In this document: piece after piece, positions 9,788-20,092 of the stretch
Layout: each line of letters starts with the position of its first letter
How positions within the stretch are numbered: the stretch's first letter is position 1
Source of the DNA: Bacteroidetes bacterium MED-G20
GTDB taxonomy: Bacteria > Bacteroidota > Bacteroidia > Flavobacteriales_D > Parvicellaceae
Direction: 5' to 3'
NCBI GenBank assembly: GCA_002457645.1
Contig: NTKH01000009.1
Location: 1-32,177, forward strand
Length of the DNA: 32,177 bases
Translations under genes and position numbers: made by a program
The notes under the pieces: generated by a model
Databases searched by the model: none
What the model saw: the letters and a program-made list of their open reading frames with translations, nothing else
What the model was told of the DNA's origin: nothing

Positions 9788-10755
9788 AAAGAAGAATTAT
9801 AAGTTAAAATTAAATAATCTACGAAATATCCAAAATTTCCAAATGAATTACCATTTTGACTACATACAACGTCCAATCTAATAACATTTTCAACATTTAG
9901 ATTTCCATCAATTATAACATTACCAGCAGTTTGATCTACCGTAAAATTATCAAAATTAAAACTTTCCTTATTCCAAGATCCATTTGAATTCAATGAAAAT
10001 TTATAAGTCCATGCCTCGTCAATACCTTGGTCATAGCTTCCATCGCTATTTTCATCTTCGAACATTTTAATAACTACAGCACTTCCATTTAAATCAGATT
10101 TAAAAAATCCATTAAAATATATATTTGATTTGTCAGTTTCATTAATACTTCCAGATGGCAAAGATACACGTGTTGCTCCAAAATATGTGTTTGATCCTTC
10201 GCCGCTAATGTCTAAAAAGTTGTTTCCATGAATTGCTACCGATGGATTACTTAAAACTTGTAATTGAGTAGTGTTTTGAGAATTAACTAAACCATATTCA
10301 CTTGGATCTTCATAACTAGTTAGCAAATAACCCAAATTTGAAAAATCTCTTTCTCCCAATATCAGAATAGAATCTGACAATGTAGTATCACTATTATCAA
10401 ATGAAAGAACTACATCACACCACTCATACTGTTTAAAAAATATATTATCAGAGTTTCCAGCCCAAAAAACATTTGATAAATTGTTCCCAACGTCACTAAT
10501 ACTAAAATTTGCCCCAGAGTTTCTACCAACTATGTCAATATTAAAGTTTGCATTAATGGAAAACTCGGCAAAAAATCTTACCGTATCATTTAAAGAAAAA
10601 TCTACACCAACAGGTTTATCAGAGCTAAAAGACTCTAGAATTTCAAGCTCACCAAATTGACCTTCAATTGGTGGGCCGATATAATCATCTTTTTCACAAG
10701 AAATTATTAGATGAAAAAGAAAAATTAAAATTATATAATTGAAATATTTTACCAT
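9784..10755 (-). CDS. Module lipoprotein C1 (putative surface glycan-binding-type lipoprotein)
   Basis: 323 aa; lipobox FHLIISC followed by EKDD; homologous to 22594..23631 (EGQFGELEILESF / NEIFGNFQLNSSF; WAGNSDNIFFKQYEWCDVVLSF / WNGNTSQVPFFKKELCAVELSF). C-terminal jelly-roll-like ending (FVDYLILTYN). Confidence 0.75.
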   Translation of the reverse strand: MVKYFNYIILIFLFHLIISCEKDDYIGPPIEGQFGELEILESFSSDKPVGVDFSLNDTVRFFAEFSINANFNIDIVGRNSGANFSISDVGNNLSNVFWAGNSDNIFFKQYEWCDVVLSFDNSDTTLSDSILILGERDFSNLGYLLTSYEDPSEYGLVNSQNTTQLQVLSNPSVAIHGNNFLDISGEGSNTYFGATRVSLPSGSINETDKSNIYFNGFFKSDLNGSAVVIKMFEDENSDGSYDQGIDEAWTYKFSLNSNGSWNKESFNFDNFTVDQTAGNVIIDGNLNVENVIRLDVVCSQNGNSFGNFGYFVDYLILTYNSSL

Positions 10756-12450
10756 TTAAAATTTAATTTGGACTAAAACAAAAAACTGATTAATACTAAA
10801 TGAGTTGTTAAATAATTTATCAGTAAAATTAAGAATTTGATAATTAATCAAAACACTAGATTTTTTATTAAAATCATAGCCAATTCCAAGAGAACTAATC
10901 TCATGAACTAAATCGCATTCAAAAGCATTATATGATTCTATTGTAAAATCATTATTTCTTATGGGAAGATAATCTAATCCATTGGAAAATAATCTTTTAT
11001 AAGATGATAAAATTGATAAATTTTTTAAAACTTCAAATTCTAAACCTAAATCAAATATATTACAATTTAAATTTATATTTTGAACATTCATGTATTCTGG
11101 ATGTTCTCTTTTTGAAGTTGAATTTGAATACCCACCACTAAACAAAAATTGATTATCAAAGCTTAATAATTTATCTATAAATAAATTAAAAGCAATTGAA
11201 TAATTCATATAGTTTCTTTTGGTATTGATTCCCTCTCCAACTAAATCATTTAAAAAAGAAAAATGAGCATTTACATTAATAATTTTAAGTGAATCTGAAA
11301 AAGTTAAATCCGAAGTGATTCCTCTCCTATTAGGAGTGGCTAAACCATAAGGATCAATAACTCCAAAAATTGGATTAAAAGTATCCAAGCCATAATCAAT
11401 TTTTCTATTGTAAAATGAGTTGGATCTTATAAAATCTACATCATAGATAATATCTGCTATTGAAATATCTCTGCTAATCGTATTGTTATTGGATTGAGGA
11501 AACAAAAATGGAGCCATAGAGTAATTGATTCTTTTGGACTGACTTCCAGGAGAGGAAAAGTCTTCACTAACCGATCTAAAACTTGATGAAAAAGATAAAT
11601 TATTAGAAAAATTTATATTAAATCCAATATTAAAAAATTCTCCATTAATCCATTTACTATCAAAATTATTAAGTGTATTGGTTAACCTTGAAAAACCAAA
11701 TTCAGAATGAAGTTTTAATTTTTTAAAATTCAAATCAAAGTTGGAAGAAATAACATGATTATTTAAGTTGGTATCATAGTTAATTCCTTTATAATTAGAG
11801 AATAAATCAATGTGATTTAAACCAAAAGAAAATCTATTGGACTTATATTTAATTTCTGTTCCATAAAGGAATACATCGGGAGTTGAAATCTCGTTAGATG
11901 CCATCTCTCTGGTACCAAAAGTTTTATACTTTACACTATCTCTTTTAAAAATAGGTTTGAAGCCATTTATGACCAATCCTTGTCTTCTCCAAAAATTACC
12001 ATTATTAAAATTTTCATATCGTTGGATCTCTCGAAAATTATTGGCTAATCTATTTTCATTTACTATTCCTTCTTCTTGAAAATTCCATAGAGTAAATGGA
12101 GTCATTTTAAGATCAATATCACCAATTTCAAATGAAATGTTTTTATTAAGATTTCCATAAATTAAAATTCTTCTTAAATTCAAGTAAGAAGAAGAGGTGT
12201 CAAATACTTCAAGACTATTTCCTAGCCTTAACTCACTGTAAAAATTAATAAATTTATTTAATTCTCCTTTGACTGCTAAATCAAATACTAAATTAAAATC
12301 TTGGTTAACATCGTTATTTACAGTGTCATTTTGATCTAAAAAAGAATTATCTGCCAATGCTCTAGACAAACCTCCAATTTCAAATTTTGGAAACTGTGCA
12401 AATATGCTCAGAGTAGAAAAAAGAATTATATACGTTAAAAGGATTCTCAT
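10756..12450 (-). CDS. Module protein B1, putative outer-membrane beta-barrel protein
   Basis: Signal peptide MRILLTYIILFSTLSIFAQ, alternating amphipathic strands throughout, C-terminal aromatic strand FFVLVQIKF; paralogous to 23628..25376. ORF track starts at TTG 12453; ATG at 12450 overlaps the A1 stop (TGATG). Confidence 0.75.
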   Translation of the reverse strand: MRILLTYIILFSTLSIFAQFPKFEIGGLSRALADNSFLDQNDTVNNDVNQDFNLVFDLAVKGELNKFINFYSELRLGNSLEVFDTSSSYLNLRRILIYGNLNKNISFEIGDIDLKMTPFTLWNFQEEGIVNENRLANNFREIQRYENFNNGNFWRRQGLVINGFKPIFKRDSVKYKTFGTREMASNEISTPDVFLYGTEIKYKSNRFSFGLNHIDLFSNYKGINYDTNLNNHVISSNFDLNFKKLKLHSEFGFSRLTNTLNNFDSKWINGEFFNIGFNINFSNNLSFSSSFRSVSEDFSSPGSQSKRINYSMAPFLFPQSNNNTISRDISIADIIYDVDFIRSNSFYNRKIDYGLDTFNPIFGVIDPYGLATPNRRGITSDLTFSDSLKIINVNAHFSFLNDLVGEGINTKRNYMNYSIAFNLFIDKLLSFDNQFLFSGGYSNSTSKREHPEYMNVQNINLNCNIFDLGLEFEVLKNLSILSSYKRLFSNGLDYLPIRNNDFTIESYNAFECDLVHEISSLGIGYDFNKKSSVLINYQILNFTDKLFNNSFSINQFFVLVQIKF

Positions 12451-14198
12451 CAAAAAAATATTTTTAGTTCTGCAGTAATTTCATAACCTTGATAATGATT
12501 ATTGGAAAAATTCTTTTCATTGTAGTTTACATTTTTAAATCTAAAATAAAAACATGACTTAGAGCTTATACTATAATCAAAACCTAAGCCCAAGACATTT
12601 CCAAATCCATTTCTTGGTAAATATTCATTATTCTCAGAAAGTACATCTCCTAAGCCAGAAAATTCGTTTCCCTTTATTAGTTCCGTGCCATAATAGCCAA
12701 TTAAAGAAAGTTTTTTATTGATATTAAAATACAAATCAAATTCGTGGAAATGGTTCCGTAGAATAGCCTTATTTGAAAAAATGGGAATTGGAGACAAAAA
12801 GGATTGTAAAGAATGAAACTCACCAAGATAAAAAATGAAAAAATCTTTATTAAAAATTTTCGCACGATATTTTAAATTTAACAGAAAAACATTAAATGAT
12901 TTACTGATAGTACTATTTAAAGAATCATCAATATAAACATTTTCATAATATCCTCGAAAGAAAGTAGTCAAGTTCCCTTGAGGACCAGTAGATGATTGAA
13001 ATCTTTCTATTCTTGATAAATAAAGGCCATTGACTTTGTGAAAAAAAGATACCAAATTAGTATCGTTCTGAATCTCTCTGGATAAACCATTTCCGACATT
13101 TACTTTTAAATTTCCAATATTAAATTCAGAATTTAAATTCAATCCAAAACGATTATTTGATTTAATATGCATGGGATTCATCACCCCTCCGTAGGGCCTA
13201 GCTCCATCTGGTATTCCCTCTCCATTAAAGGAAGTTGTTTGAGAGCTAAAAGATGGAACAGAGCCATTGATAAGAGAGGAGTGAATATTTACAAAGTTTG
13301 GACTGATGTAATATCCTTCTATGAATATTGGAAAGCTAATTAATCTTGGACTAGGTTTTATGGTTATTTGACTTGCTATACCAGATTCTGATAATCCATT
13401 TGACTCAAAAGAATACTTACTATGAGCTAGTTCACTGCTAATTTTCCATTCATTTATATTTCCTTCATAGGTGAAATAAATAATATCGTTTTTAAATTTA
13501 TTTCCGTTAATTAATGCGTCAATGCCACTTGAATTAAGAAAACCCCCATTAAAATAATTGAGTCTTTGCTTCTTCCCTATTCTAAACGTGGTAATATTAT
13601 CAATGGGTGAAATATTGAATGGTGTTTTACCATAAAAAATTTCTAAATCATATAATTTTGGCAAATCAGTTGCTTTAAAATGAAAACCTGAAACTTGTCT
13701 TTTACCCCAGTCAGCCGCTCTTATATAGTTTGATTTGTCCAGATAATTATTAAACTGGACATTTACTGGCCAAACAGCAGTCCAAGCATTTCTATCAAAT
13801 AAAGAATTTCTAACTTGCCTAGCAGAACTTAAAGAAAAATCACTAAAACGAATAAAATTGATTCCTCCGGTTGTAAGTTTTAGATTACCAAATCTTGTTT
13901 TTTTCCCCATTTCTAAGGAAACCCCTTTTCTATTTAACTTTAAAAAATTTTTATCAGAAATATTTCCTGTAAAAGGCTCAAATAAATACAACTGAGTTTT
14001 AATATATCCTGAACTTTTCGATTTAAAAAGTAGATCTAAATTAAGTGTAGGAGAATTAAATTCATCATCGACCCTGAACACAATTGGATTTATAGAATCA
14101 CCAAATAAATCAGGAACCTTTCTATTGTAACCCATAAATCTATAATACCCTTTTATGGAAAAATCAACTTTTTTTGACTTCATTAAAAATGGAGGCAA
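12450..14198 (-). CDS. Module protein A1, putative outer-membrane beta-barrel protein (true start probably upstream of 14198)
   Basis: 582 aa from TTG 14198; C-terminal YEITAELKIFF strand; paralogous to 25373..27310. In-frame codons upstream to about 14267 encode a signal-peptide-like KFSIYIFYFLLFSVSSIGQ. Confidence 0.75.
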   Translation of the reverse strand: MPPFLMKSKKVDFSIKGYYRFMGYNRKVPDLFGDSINPIVFRVDDEFNSPTLNLDLLFKSKSSGYIKTQLYLFEPFTGNISDKNFLKLNRKGVSLEMGKKTRFGNLKLTTGGINFIRFSDFSLSSARQVRNSLFDRNAWTAVWPVNVQFNNYLDKSNYIRAADWGKRQVSGFHFKATDLPKLYDLEIFYGKTPFNISPIDNITTFRIGKKQRLNYFNGGFLNSSGIDALINGNKFKNDIIYFTYEGNINEWKISSELAHSKYSFESNGLSESGIASQITIKPSPRLISFPIFIEGYYISPNFVNIHSSLINGSVPSFSSQTTSFNGEGIPDGARPYGGVMNPMHIKSNNRFGLNLNSEFNIGNLKVNVGNGLSREIQNDTNLVSFFHKVNGLYLSRIERFQSSTGPQGNLTTFFRGYYENVYIDDSLNSTISKSFNVFLLNLKYRAKIFNKDFFIFYLGEFHSLQSFLSPIPIFSNKAILRNHFHEFDLYFNINKKLSLIGYYGTELIKGNEFSGLGDVLSENNEYLPRNGFGNVLGLGFDYSISSKSCFYFRFKNVNYNEKNFSNNHYQGYEITAELKIFF

Positions 14199-14343
14199 AT
14201 TATAATTCTGTCCAATTGATGAGACACTAAATAGTAGAAAATAAAATATGTAAATGCTAAACTTCAGAGATGAATTTATTTATATTTCAATTTAAAAGTA
14301 ATAAAAAGATTGCTTGTATGTATATTAGTGTAAAAAAAACACA

Positions 14344-15939
14344 ATGTTATTAATATTGGTAAGTTGTAAAAGAAATATAATTTTAACATTATTATTAATT
14401 TCCTTTTTTAATAATTTTTCACAAAACAAACCGAACATAATATGGTTGGTATGTGAAGATCAATCACTATTTTTTTCTGCTTACGGGGATAGTAGCGCAC
14501 AAACTCCAAATATAAATGAACTTGCTTTAAACGGAACTGTGTATGATAATTTCTATACTGTTTCACCTGTTTGTTCTCCTAGCAGAAGCAGCATTGTAAC
14601 AGGAATGTATCCGACAACCATTGGAACTCAACACATGAGAGCCTACAAAAAAAATAAGGGTTCGATAAATAGTAAAACTAATTTACCAATTTACAGTGCT
14701 GTTCCTAAAAGAAAAGTTCAATTTTTTACAGAAATTTTAAGAGCAAATGGATACTATTGCTCCAATAATTCCAAAGAAGACTACAACATGGAAATGTCAC
14801 CTCTTGCTTGGGATGAAAGCAATAAAAATGCTCACTGGAGAAAAAGAGCTAAAAACCAACCTTTTTTCTCGGTTTTTAATTTCAACATCACCCATGAATC
14901 TAGAATCTGGAAAAACCATGAAAAACATTCTGAAGAGGATATTAACAAAATAATTCTTCCACCATTTTTCCCTAAAAACCATACGATAAAGAACGATTTT
15001 GTAACCAATTATAAAAATATTGAAAAATTGGATGAACAAGTAGGAGAAATAATTGAACAACTAAAAGAAGATGGATTATATGATAAAACTATAATTTTCT
15101 TTTATTCAGATCATGGAGGACCATTTCCAAGGTACAAAAGATCTATTTATGATTCTGGTTTGAAATGCCCGCTAATTATAAAATGGACTGAACCTAAAAT
15201 TAAACCTAGAAATGATCAAATGATTAGTTTTATTGATTTAGCTCCTACTATACTAGAATTAACAAAATCACAGACAATTCATAAGATGGAAGGTGTTTCT
15301 TTTTACAATCAGAATAATAGAGACTATATTTTTGCTGCCACTGACAGGTTTGATGAATTTACTGACAAAAGAAGATGTGTTAGAAATAATGAATTTAAAC
15401 TGATTATTAACTGGGACACTAAATCTTCGGCAATGAAACCCGTTTCATACAGAAAAAATATGAAAACGATGAGAATTTTAGATTCACTTAATGATTTGAA
15501 AAAAAATACTAATTCAATGGAAAATTGGTACAAAAATACCAAACCAAAATATGAACTTTATGATATTGTTAATGACCCTTATGAGCTTAACAACTTATAT
15601 AGCAATAAAGATTATGATAATGTTTTTAATGAACTAAAGAAAAAACTAAATGATTGGATAGATGACTCTGATTATGGAAATATAACTGAACCAAAAATGA
15701 TAGAAGAAATGTGGCCAAGTGGAGAAAAACCTGATCTAAAAGATCCTAAAATTATAAAAACAGAAAGGGGTTTTAAAATAATTTCCAACAATGAAAATTC
15801 TTCACTGGGATGGAGGGATAGCCCAAATGAAAATTGGCAAGTTTACCTCATAGAAGAAATAATATATCCTAAAAATAATTTTGAAATTATAGAATTTAGT
15901 CCAGGTTATGGATCCAAAAAGAGTTTATTTAAAATCTAA
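14344..15939 (+). CDS. Type I (formylglycine) sulfatase, exported
   Basis: 531 aa; NKPNIIWLVCEDQSLFFSAYGD, VSPVCSPSRSSIVTGMYPTTIGTQHMR (C-x-P-S-R), FFYSDHGGPFPRYK. Confidence 0.92.
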   Translation: MLLILVSCKRNIILTLLLISFFNNFSQNKPNIIWLVCEDQSLFFSAYGDSSAQTPNINELALNGTVYDNFYTVSPVCSPSRSSIVTGMYPTTIGTQHMRAYKKNKGSINSKTNLPIYSAVPKRKVQFFTEILRANGYYCSNNSKEDYNMEMSPLAWDESNKNAHWRKRAKNQPFFSVFNFNITHESRIWKNHEKHSEEDINKIILPPFFPKNHTIKNDFVTNYKNIEKLDEQVGEIIEQLKEDGLYDKTIIFFYSDHGGPFPRYKRSIYDSGLKCPLIIKWTEPKIKPRNDQMISFIDLAPTILELTKSQTIHKMEGVSFYNQNNRDYIFAATDRFDEFTDKRRCVRNNEFKLIINWDTKSSAMKPVSYRKNMKTMRILDSLNDLKKNTNSMENWYKNTKPKYELYDIVNDPYELNNLYSNKDYDNVFNELKKKLNDWIDDSDYGNITEPKMIEEMWPSGEKPDLKDPKIIKTERGFKIISNNENSSLGWRDSPNENWQVYLIEEIIYPKNNFEIIEFSPGYGSKKSLFKI

Positions 15940-18252
15940 CTATTTATATTCTACTCTGTCATCTATAAATAAAGAATCTAAAATTAAATCAGAGGAACTG
16001 GACGAACCTCCAACCATAAATTCGAACTTTCCACTTTCAACACAATAGTCCATATCCAAATCATAAAATGCAAGACTTTTTATCGGTATATTAAAAATTA
16101 AGTCTCGACTTTCATTTGATTTCAATGATACTCTTTCATAATCTATTAGTTCTTTAACTGGTCTAGTAACAGAACTATAAGAATCTCTAAAATAAAGTTG
16201 AGCAACTTCTTCTCCATCGTAATTACTATTATTTGTAAGCTTATATGTGATATCTATTGTAGATTTATCCATATTTGACTTGGTAGCTTTAATATTTGAA
16301 TATTCAAAATTAGAATAGCTTAATCCATATCCAAATGGATAAAGTGGTGAAATATCTTCAAAGGCATATTTATGAAAATATTGAGACGGCTTATGATTGT
16401 ATATCATTTGTAATTGACCAACACTTCTTGGAAAAGTAAGCGGTAATTTTCCGCTTGGATTGACATTTCCAAAGATTATTTCACCAACTGCTTGACCACC
16501 AAAACTTCCAGGTTCCCATGCTTCAATAATGGAATTAATATTATCTGCAATCCAGGGCTCAGCAATAGGCTTTCCATTTACATAAACTACTATTAAATTC
16601 TCCACTTTTTTATGTAATTGCTTTACTAATTTTAACTGATTTCCTGCTAAGTTTAAATTTGCTCTAGCCATATTTTCTCCAGCAGTTTTCTTTTTATTTA
16701 GGTGTCTTAATGAGTTATCTCCAACAACTACAATTACATAATCGTAATCTTTAGCAATATCAACTGTAGATAAGATGTCTTTTTCAGAAATATTTAAAAT
16801 ATCACTATTTGAATCGTAGAAATCTACTTCAAAACCTTTTTCAGAACCAATATTATTAATTCCTTCAAAAATAGTAACTACATTTTCTTCAGGTTGTGGC
16901 TTGGTCCAATCTCCTAAAATAGCGTGATTATTAGCATTTGGTCCAGTAACTAATATTTTGTTTTTATTAATATTATTAATTGGCAAAAAACTATTATTTT
17001 TCAATAAGACAATGGATTTACGAGCAATTTCTAGTGATGTTTTCTGATGACTTTCTGTAAAAATATTTTCATTCATATTGGAGATATCAATAAATGGATT
17101 TTCAAAAAGACCTAGTTTAAATTTAGCCAATAATATTTTTCTTGCAGACTCATCAATTCTTTTTTCAGAAATTTTATTTTCTCTTACCAATTCAACAATA
17201 AAATCTAAAAAATATGGACCATGCATATGCATATCCATTCCAGCATCAACAGAGTAAAATGAAGCGTCCTTAAGATTTTTAGCAACTTTATGAAGCGTAT
17301 GAATTCTTTCAATGTCCATCCAGTCACTTACAATAAAGCCTTTAAAATTATATTCATCTCTTAAAATTTCTTTCATTATGTACTTATTCATATGACATGG
17401 AACTCCATTTAATTCATTATGAGCTGTCATAATAGAGTAAACACCTGCATCAACCGCTTTTTTAAATGGTTTAAGAAAAACTTCTCTTAAATTACGTTCA
17501 GAAACATCCATTGGAGACGAGTTTAGACCATTTATTGGCTCTGATCCTGCTATAAAATGTTTAGCACAAGCGATTACTTCATTGCTTTTTTGAAGTCCCC
17601 TTATCATCCCAGCACCCATATTAGATACTAAAACAGGGTCCTCACCAAAAGTTTCTCCTACTCTGCCCCATCTTGGGTCTCTCAAAACATCAATGTTTGG
17701 TGTAAAGGCCCATTGAGACCCAGTAGCACGCATTTCAATTGCTGTTTGCTCACCTACTAAAAAAGATAAAGTATCGCTGAAAGTGGAAGAAATAGAAATT
17801 GGAGAAGGATAAACAGTAGTTCCTTTCACCATTCCATTACCGTGAATGGCGTCAATACCAATAATAAGAGGAATTTTTAACCTTGACTTTAGTGCAAGAG
17901 ACTGAAGAGCATTGGATTCTTTAGGTTCTAAAACATGTAAGAATGATCCTATTTTTCCATCCACGACCATTTGAGCAATGTCCTTTTTAAAAAACCCTTT
18001 GTAAGAAGCTTTAGAATCACTATTTAAAATTTCTTCTGCAGTCAATGTATCCTCATCTGATTCTAAATAATTTAATCCAACATATTGACACATTTGAGCA
18101 ACTTTCTCCTCAAGAGTCATTCTTGTTAATAAATCTTCTACTCTTTCTTGATCAGAATAATTACTGTCTAGATATATAGACTCTGATTTATCATTGCAAG
18201 TTGTTAATAGAAATAAACATAAAACTGAATTAAGAAAATATTTAAACTTCAT
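15940..18252 (-). CDS. Glycoside hydrolase family 3 (beta-glucosidase/beta-xylosidase-like) lipoprotein
   Basis: 770 aa; lipobox LFLLTTC; PRWGRVGETFGEDP, ACAKHFIAGSEP, GFIVSDWMDIERI (nucleophile Asp region), PSGKLPLTFPRSVGQ, YPFGYGLSYSNFEYS (C-terminal Fn3-like). Confidence 0.95.
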   Translation of the reverse strand: MKFKYFLNSVLCLFLLTTCNDKSESIYLDSNYSDQERVEDLLTRMTLEEKVAQMCQYVGLNYLESDEDTLTAEEILNSDSKASYKGFFKKDIAQMVVDGKIGSFLHVLEPKESNALQSLALKSRLKIPLIIGIDAIHGNGMVKGTTVYPSPISISSTFSDTLSFLVGEQTAIEMRATGSQWAFTPNIDVLRDPRWGRVGETFGEDPVLVSNMGAGMIRGLQKSNEVIACAKHFIAGSEPINGLNSSPMDVSERNLREVFLKPFKKAVDAGVYSIMTAHNELNGVPCHMNKYIMKEILRDEYNFKGFIVSDWMDIERIHTLHKVAKNLKDASFYSVDAGMDMHMHGPYFLDFIVELVRENKISEKRIDESARKILLAKFKLGLFENPFIDISNMNENIFTESHQKTSLEIARKSIVLLKNNSFLPINNINKNKILVTGPNANNHAILGDWTKPQPEENVVTIFEGINNIGSEKGFEVDFYDSNSDILNISEKDILSTVDIAKDYDYVIVVVGDNSLRHLNKKKTAGENMARANLNLAGNQLKLVKQLHKKVENLIVVYVNGKPIAEPWIADNINSIIEAWEPGSFGGQAVGEIIFGNVNPSGKLPLTFPRSVGQLQMIYNHKPSQYFHKYAFEDISPLYPFGYGLSYSNFEYSNIKATKSNMDKSTIDITYKLTNNSNYDGEEVAQLYFRDSYSSVTRPVKELIDYERVSLKSNESRDLIFNIPIKSLAFYDLDMDYCVESGKFEFMVGGSSSSSDLILDSLFIDDRVEYK

Positions 18253-20078
18253 TATTTTTTGATTTTTATTACTTTAACCTGAGATGAGTAATTAGACTTA
18301 TATAATTTTAAAATATAAATGCCTTTTTTTAAGGATTTTGTATTGATTATATTTCCAGAAGTTTCGAGGACTTTTTTGCCATTAACATCATATATGATAA
18401 TATTATCAAATTGAATATTTGGAATAAAGGAAATAGATTCATCAAAAGGATTTGGGTAAACTTTAATTTCTAAGTCATTAAAATTTTTAACTGAAGTAAG
18501 ATCATTTGAATTAGCAATAAAATTTACAGAGTATGGTTTAATATTAAATTTATAATTGCTATTTACAGGTCTGTAGAATGCTGGAACATTATTAATATCA
18601 GGTCCACCTTCTAGATTAACAGTAGTGAGATCATTGACATATATTTTTTTATCTGTTTCATCTGTTGCATTCATTTCATACCAATAAAAATTATCTTTTG
18701 TAAAACTAGATGTTGCGTTAAATTCTATAGTTTTATTAGACTGAGAAGTGTTGATGACAATCATTCCAATTTCTCCACTTGAAAAAGTTGAAACATAACA
18801 ATTAATGTCTGGATCGTTAGAGTAAGAGAATACTAACTTATCCCCTAAAAACTTATTTAAATAGTAATAAACATAATAAACAGGACGTGGTGTATTATTT
18901 TGAACAACAGTACTATTTCTAGCTGTCATTCCATGATCGCCTCCATGAGAGTCTAAACCATTTTGGAAACTCCAAAGCAAAGACATACCAATATTATTTT
19001 TTATTTGCTCACAAAGAACCTGAGAAATAAATATCGCATTGGCCATAGAAATTTCTCTCTCTCCAGTTTTTGAATTAAACTCAGTCATTGCAATTGGAAA
19101 ATATCCTGAAGGTTTATTGGTATAAGACGTAACCATATTGTTCACATTACTTACATTTTGTTGTACTTCAGAAATAGAATTTAACATTTCTTGATAAGTA
19201 ACGTTATTTGGATTCGGTTTTCTCCTAAAATAATCATGTATAATTAGAAAATCGGCAGTATTTTGAACCTTTTGAAGAACATCTTTAGACCAATCATTAT
19301 AAACACCATCATGAGGAAATAAAACTGCACCAATTTTTATCGAAGGGTCAGCAGCTTTCATGGAATCAACAAATACATTAAATATGTCGCCATACTTAGT
19401 CCCATTTATGGTATCTCCATTTACAATATGACCTGCCTGCCAAGGACCATAATTCTCATTACCCACTTCCCAATATTTGATATTAGCTCCTAAAGTCTGA
19501 TTCATATGTCTTACAAAATTGGCAGCATATGCAGCAGCAGTCTGAATTGGATTTGCAGAGGTTCCATATCGTGCATAGGAAGCATTTACTGCTATAATAC
19601 CATTGCCATTTACAGAATCTAAAATTTTCACAAAATCATCAGGACTTATTCTCCAACCAGAACCGTCAATGAGATCATTAATAGTAATTTGAGAATCATT
19701 TAATATGGAGGAAGGTATATTACCATCCCAAAAAAATTGATTAGAACCATTTCCACCAGGGTACCTGAATGTGAAATTATTTAATCCTTTTATATTTTCC
19801 ATAAAATCTGCTTGATTTAAAACTGATTCACCAAGAAAATGAGTTAGATTGGTTCCAAAATGAGATGGCAGAATATCGCCTAAAATATTTGAAGTATTAA
19901 AATTAATCGTAACATTTGAGCTAGTAGTTGGATCATTTTGTAATAAACTACCTTCAGGGAAATTAAATAGCCTTGGTTCCCAATCCTCATAAAATGAATT
20001 TAACTGAGAATTAAAAATCAAAAAAGAAACATTAGATAGAATTAAAAAAACAGTTTTTATTATAAAATTTTTAGACAT
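18252..20078 (-). CDS. Clan GH-A glycoside hydrolase, GH51-like, with T9SS sorting domain
   Basis: 608 aa; FTFRYPGGNGSNQFFWD, YWEVGNENYGPWQAGH, IAMTEFNSK; C-terminal IKVYPNPFDESISFIP...GIYILKLYKSNYSSQVKVIKIKK. Confidence 0.8.
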   Translation of the reverse strand: MSKNFIIKTVFLILSNVSFLIFNSQLNSFYEDWEPRLFNFPEGSLLQNDPTTSSNVTINFNTSNILGDILPSHFGTNLTHFLGESVLNQADFMENIKGLNNFTFRYPGGNGSNQFFWDGNIPSSILNDSQITINDLIDGSGWRISPDDFVKILDSVNGNGIIAVNASYARYGTSANPIQTAAAYAANFVRHMNQTLGANIKYWEVGNENYGPWQAGHIVNGDTINGTKYGDIFNVFVDSMKAADPSIKIGAVLFPHDGVYNDWSKDVLQKVQNTADFLIIHDYFRRKPNPNNVTYQEMLNSISEVQQNVSNVNNMVTSYTNKPSGYFPIAMTEFNSKTGEREISMANAIFISQVLCEQIKNNIGMSLLWSFQNGLDSHGGDHGMTARNSTVVQNNTPRPVYYVYYYLNKFLGDKLVFSYSNDPDINCYVSTFSSGEIGMIVINTSQSNKTIEFNATSSFTKDNFYWYEMNATDETDKKIYVNDLTTVNLEGGPDINNVPAFYRPVNSNYKFNIKPYSVNFIANSNDLTSVKNFNDLEIKVYPNPFDESISFIPNIQFDNIIIYDVNGKKVLETSGNIINTKSLKKGIYILKLYKSNYSSQVKVIKIKK

Positions 20079-20092
20079 TTTATGGTATAGAT

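Noticed and set aside
14747-15542. ORFs 14747..14953 (+), 14797..15060 (-), 15324..15542 (-)
   Set aside because: Shadows of the 531-aa sulfatase.
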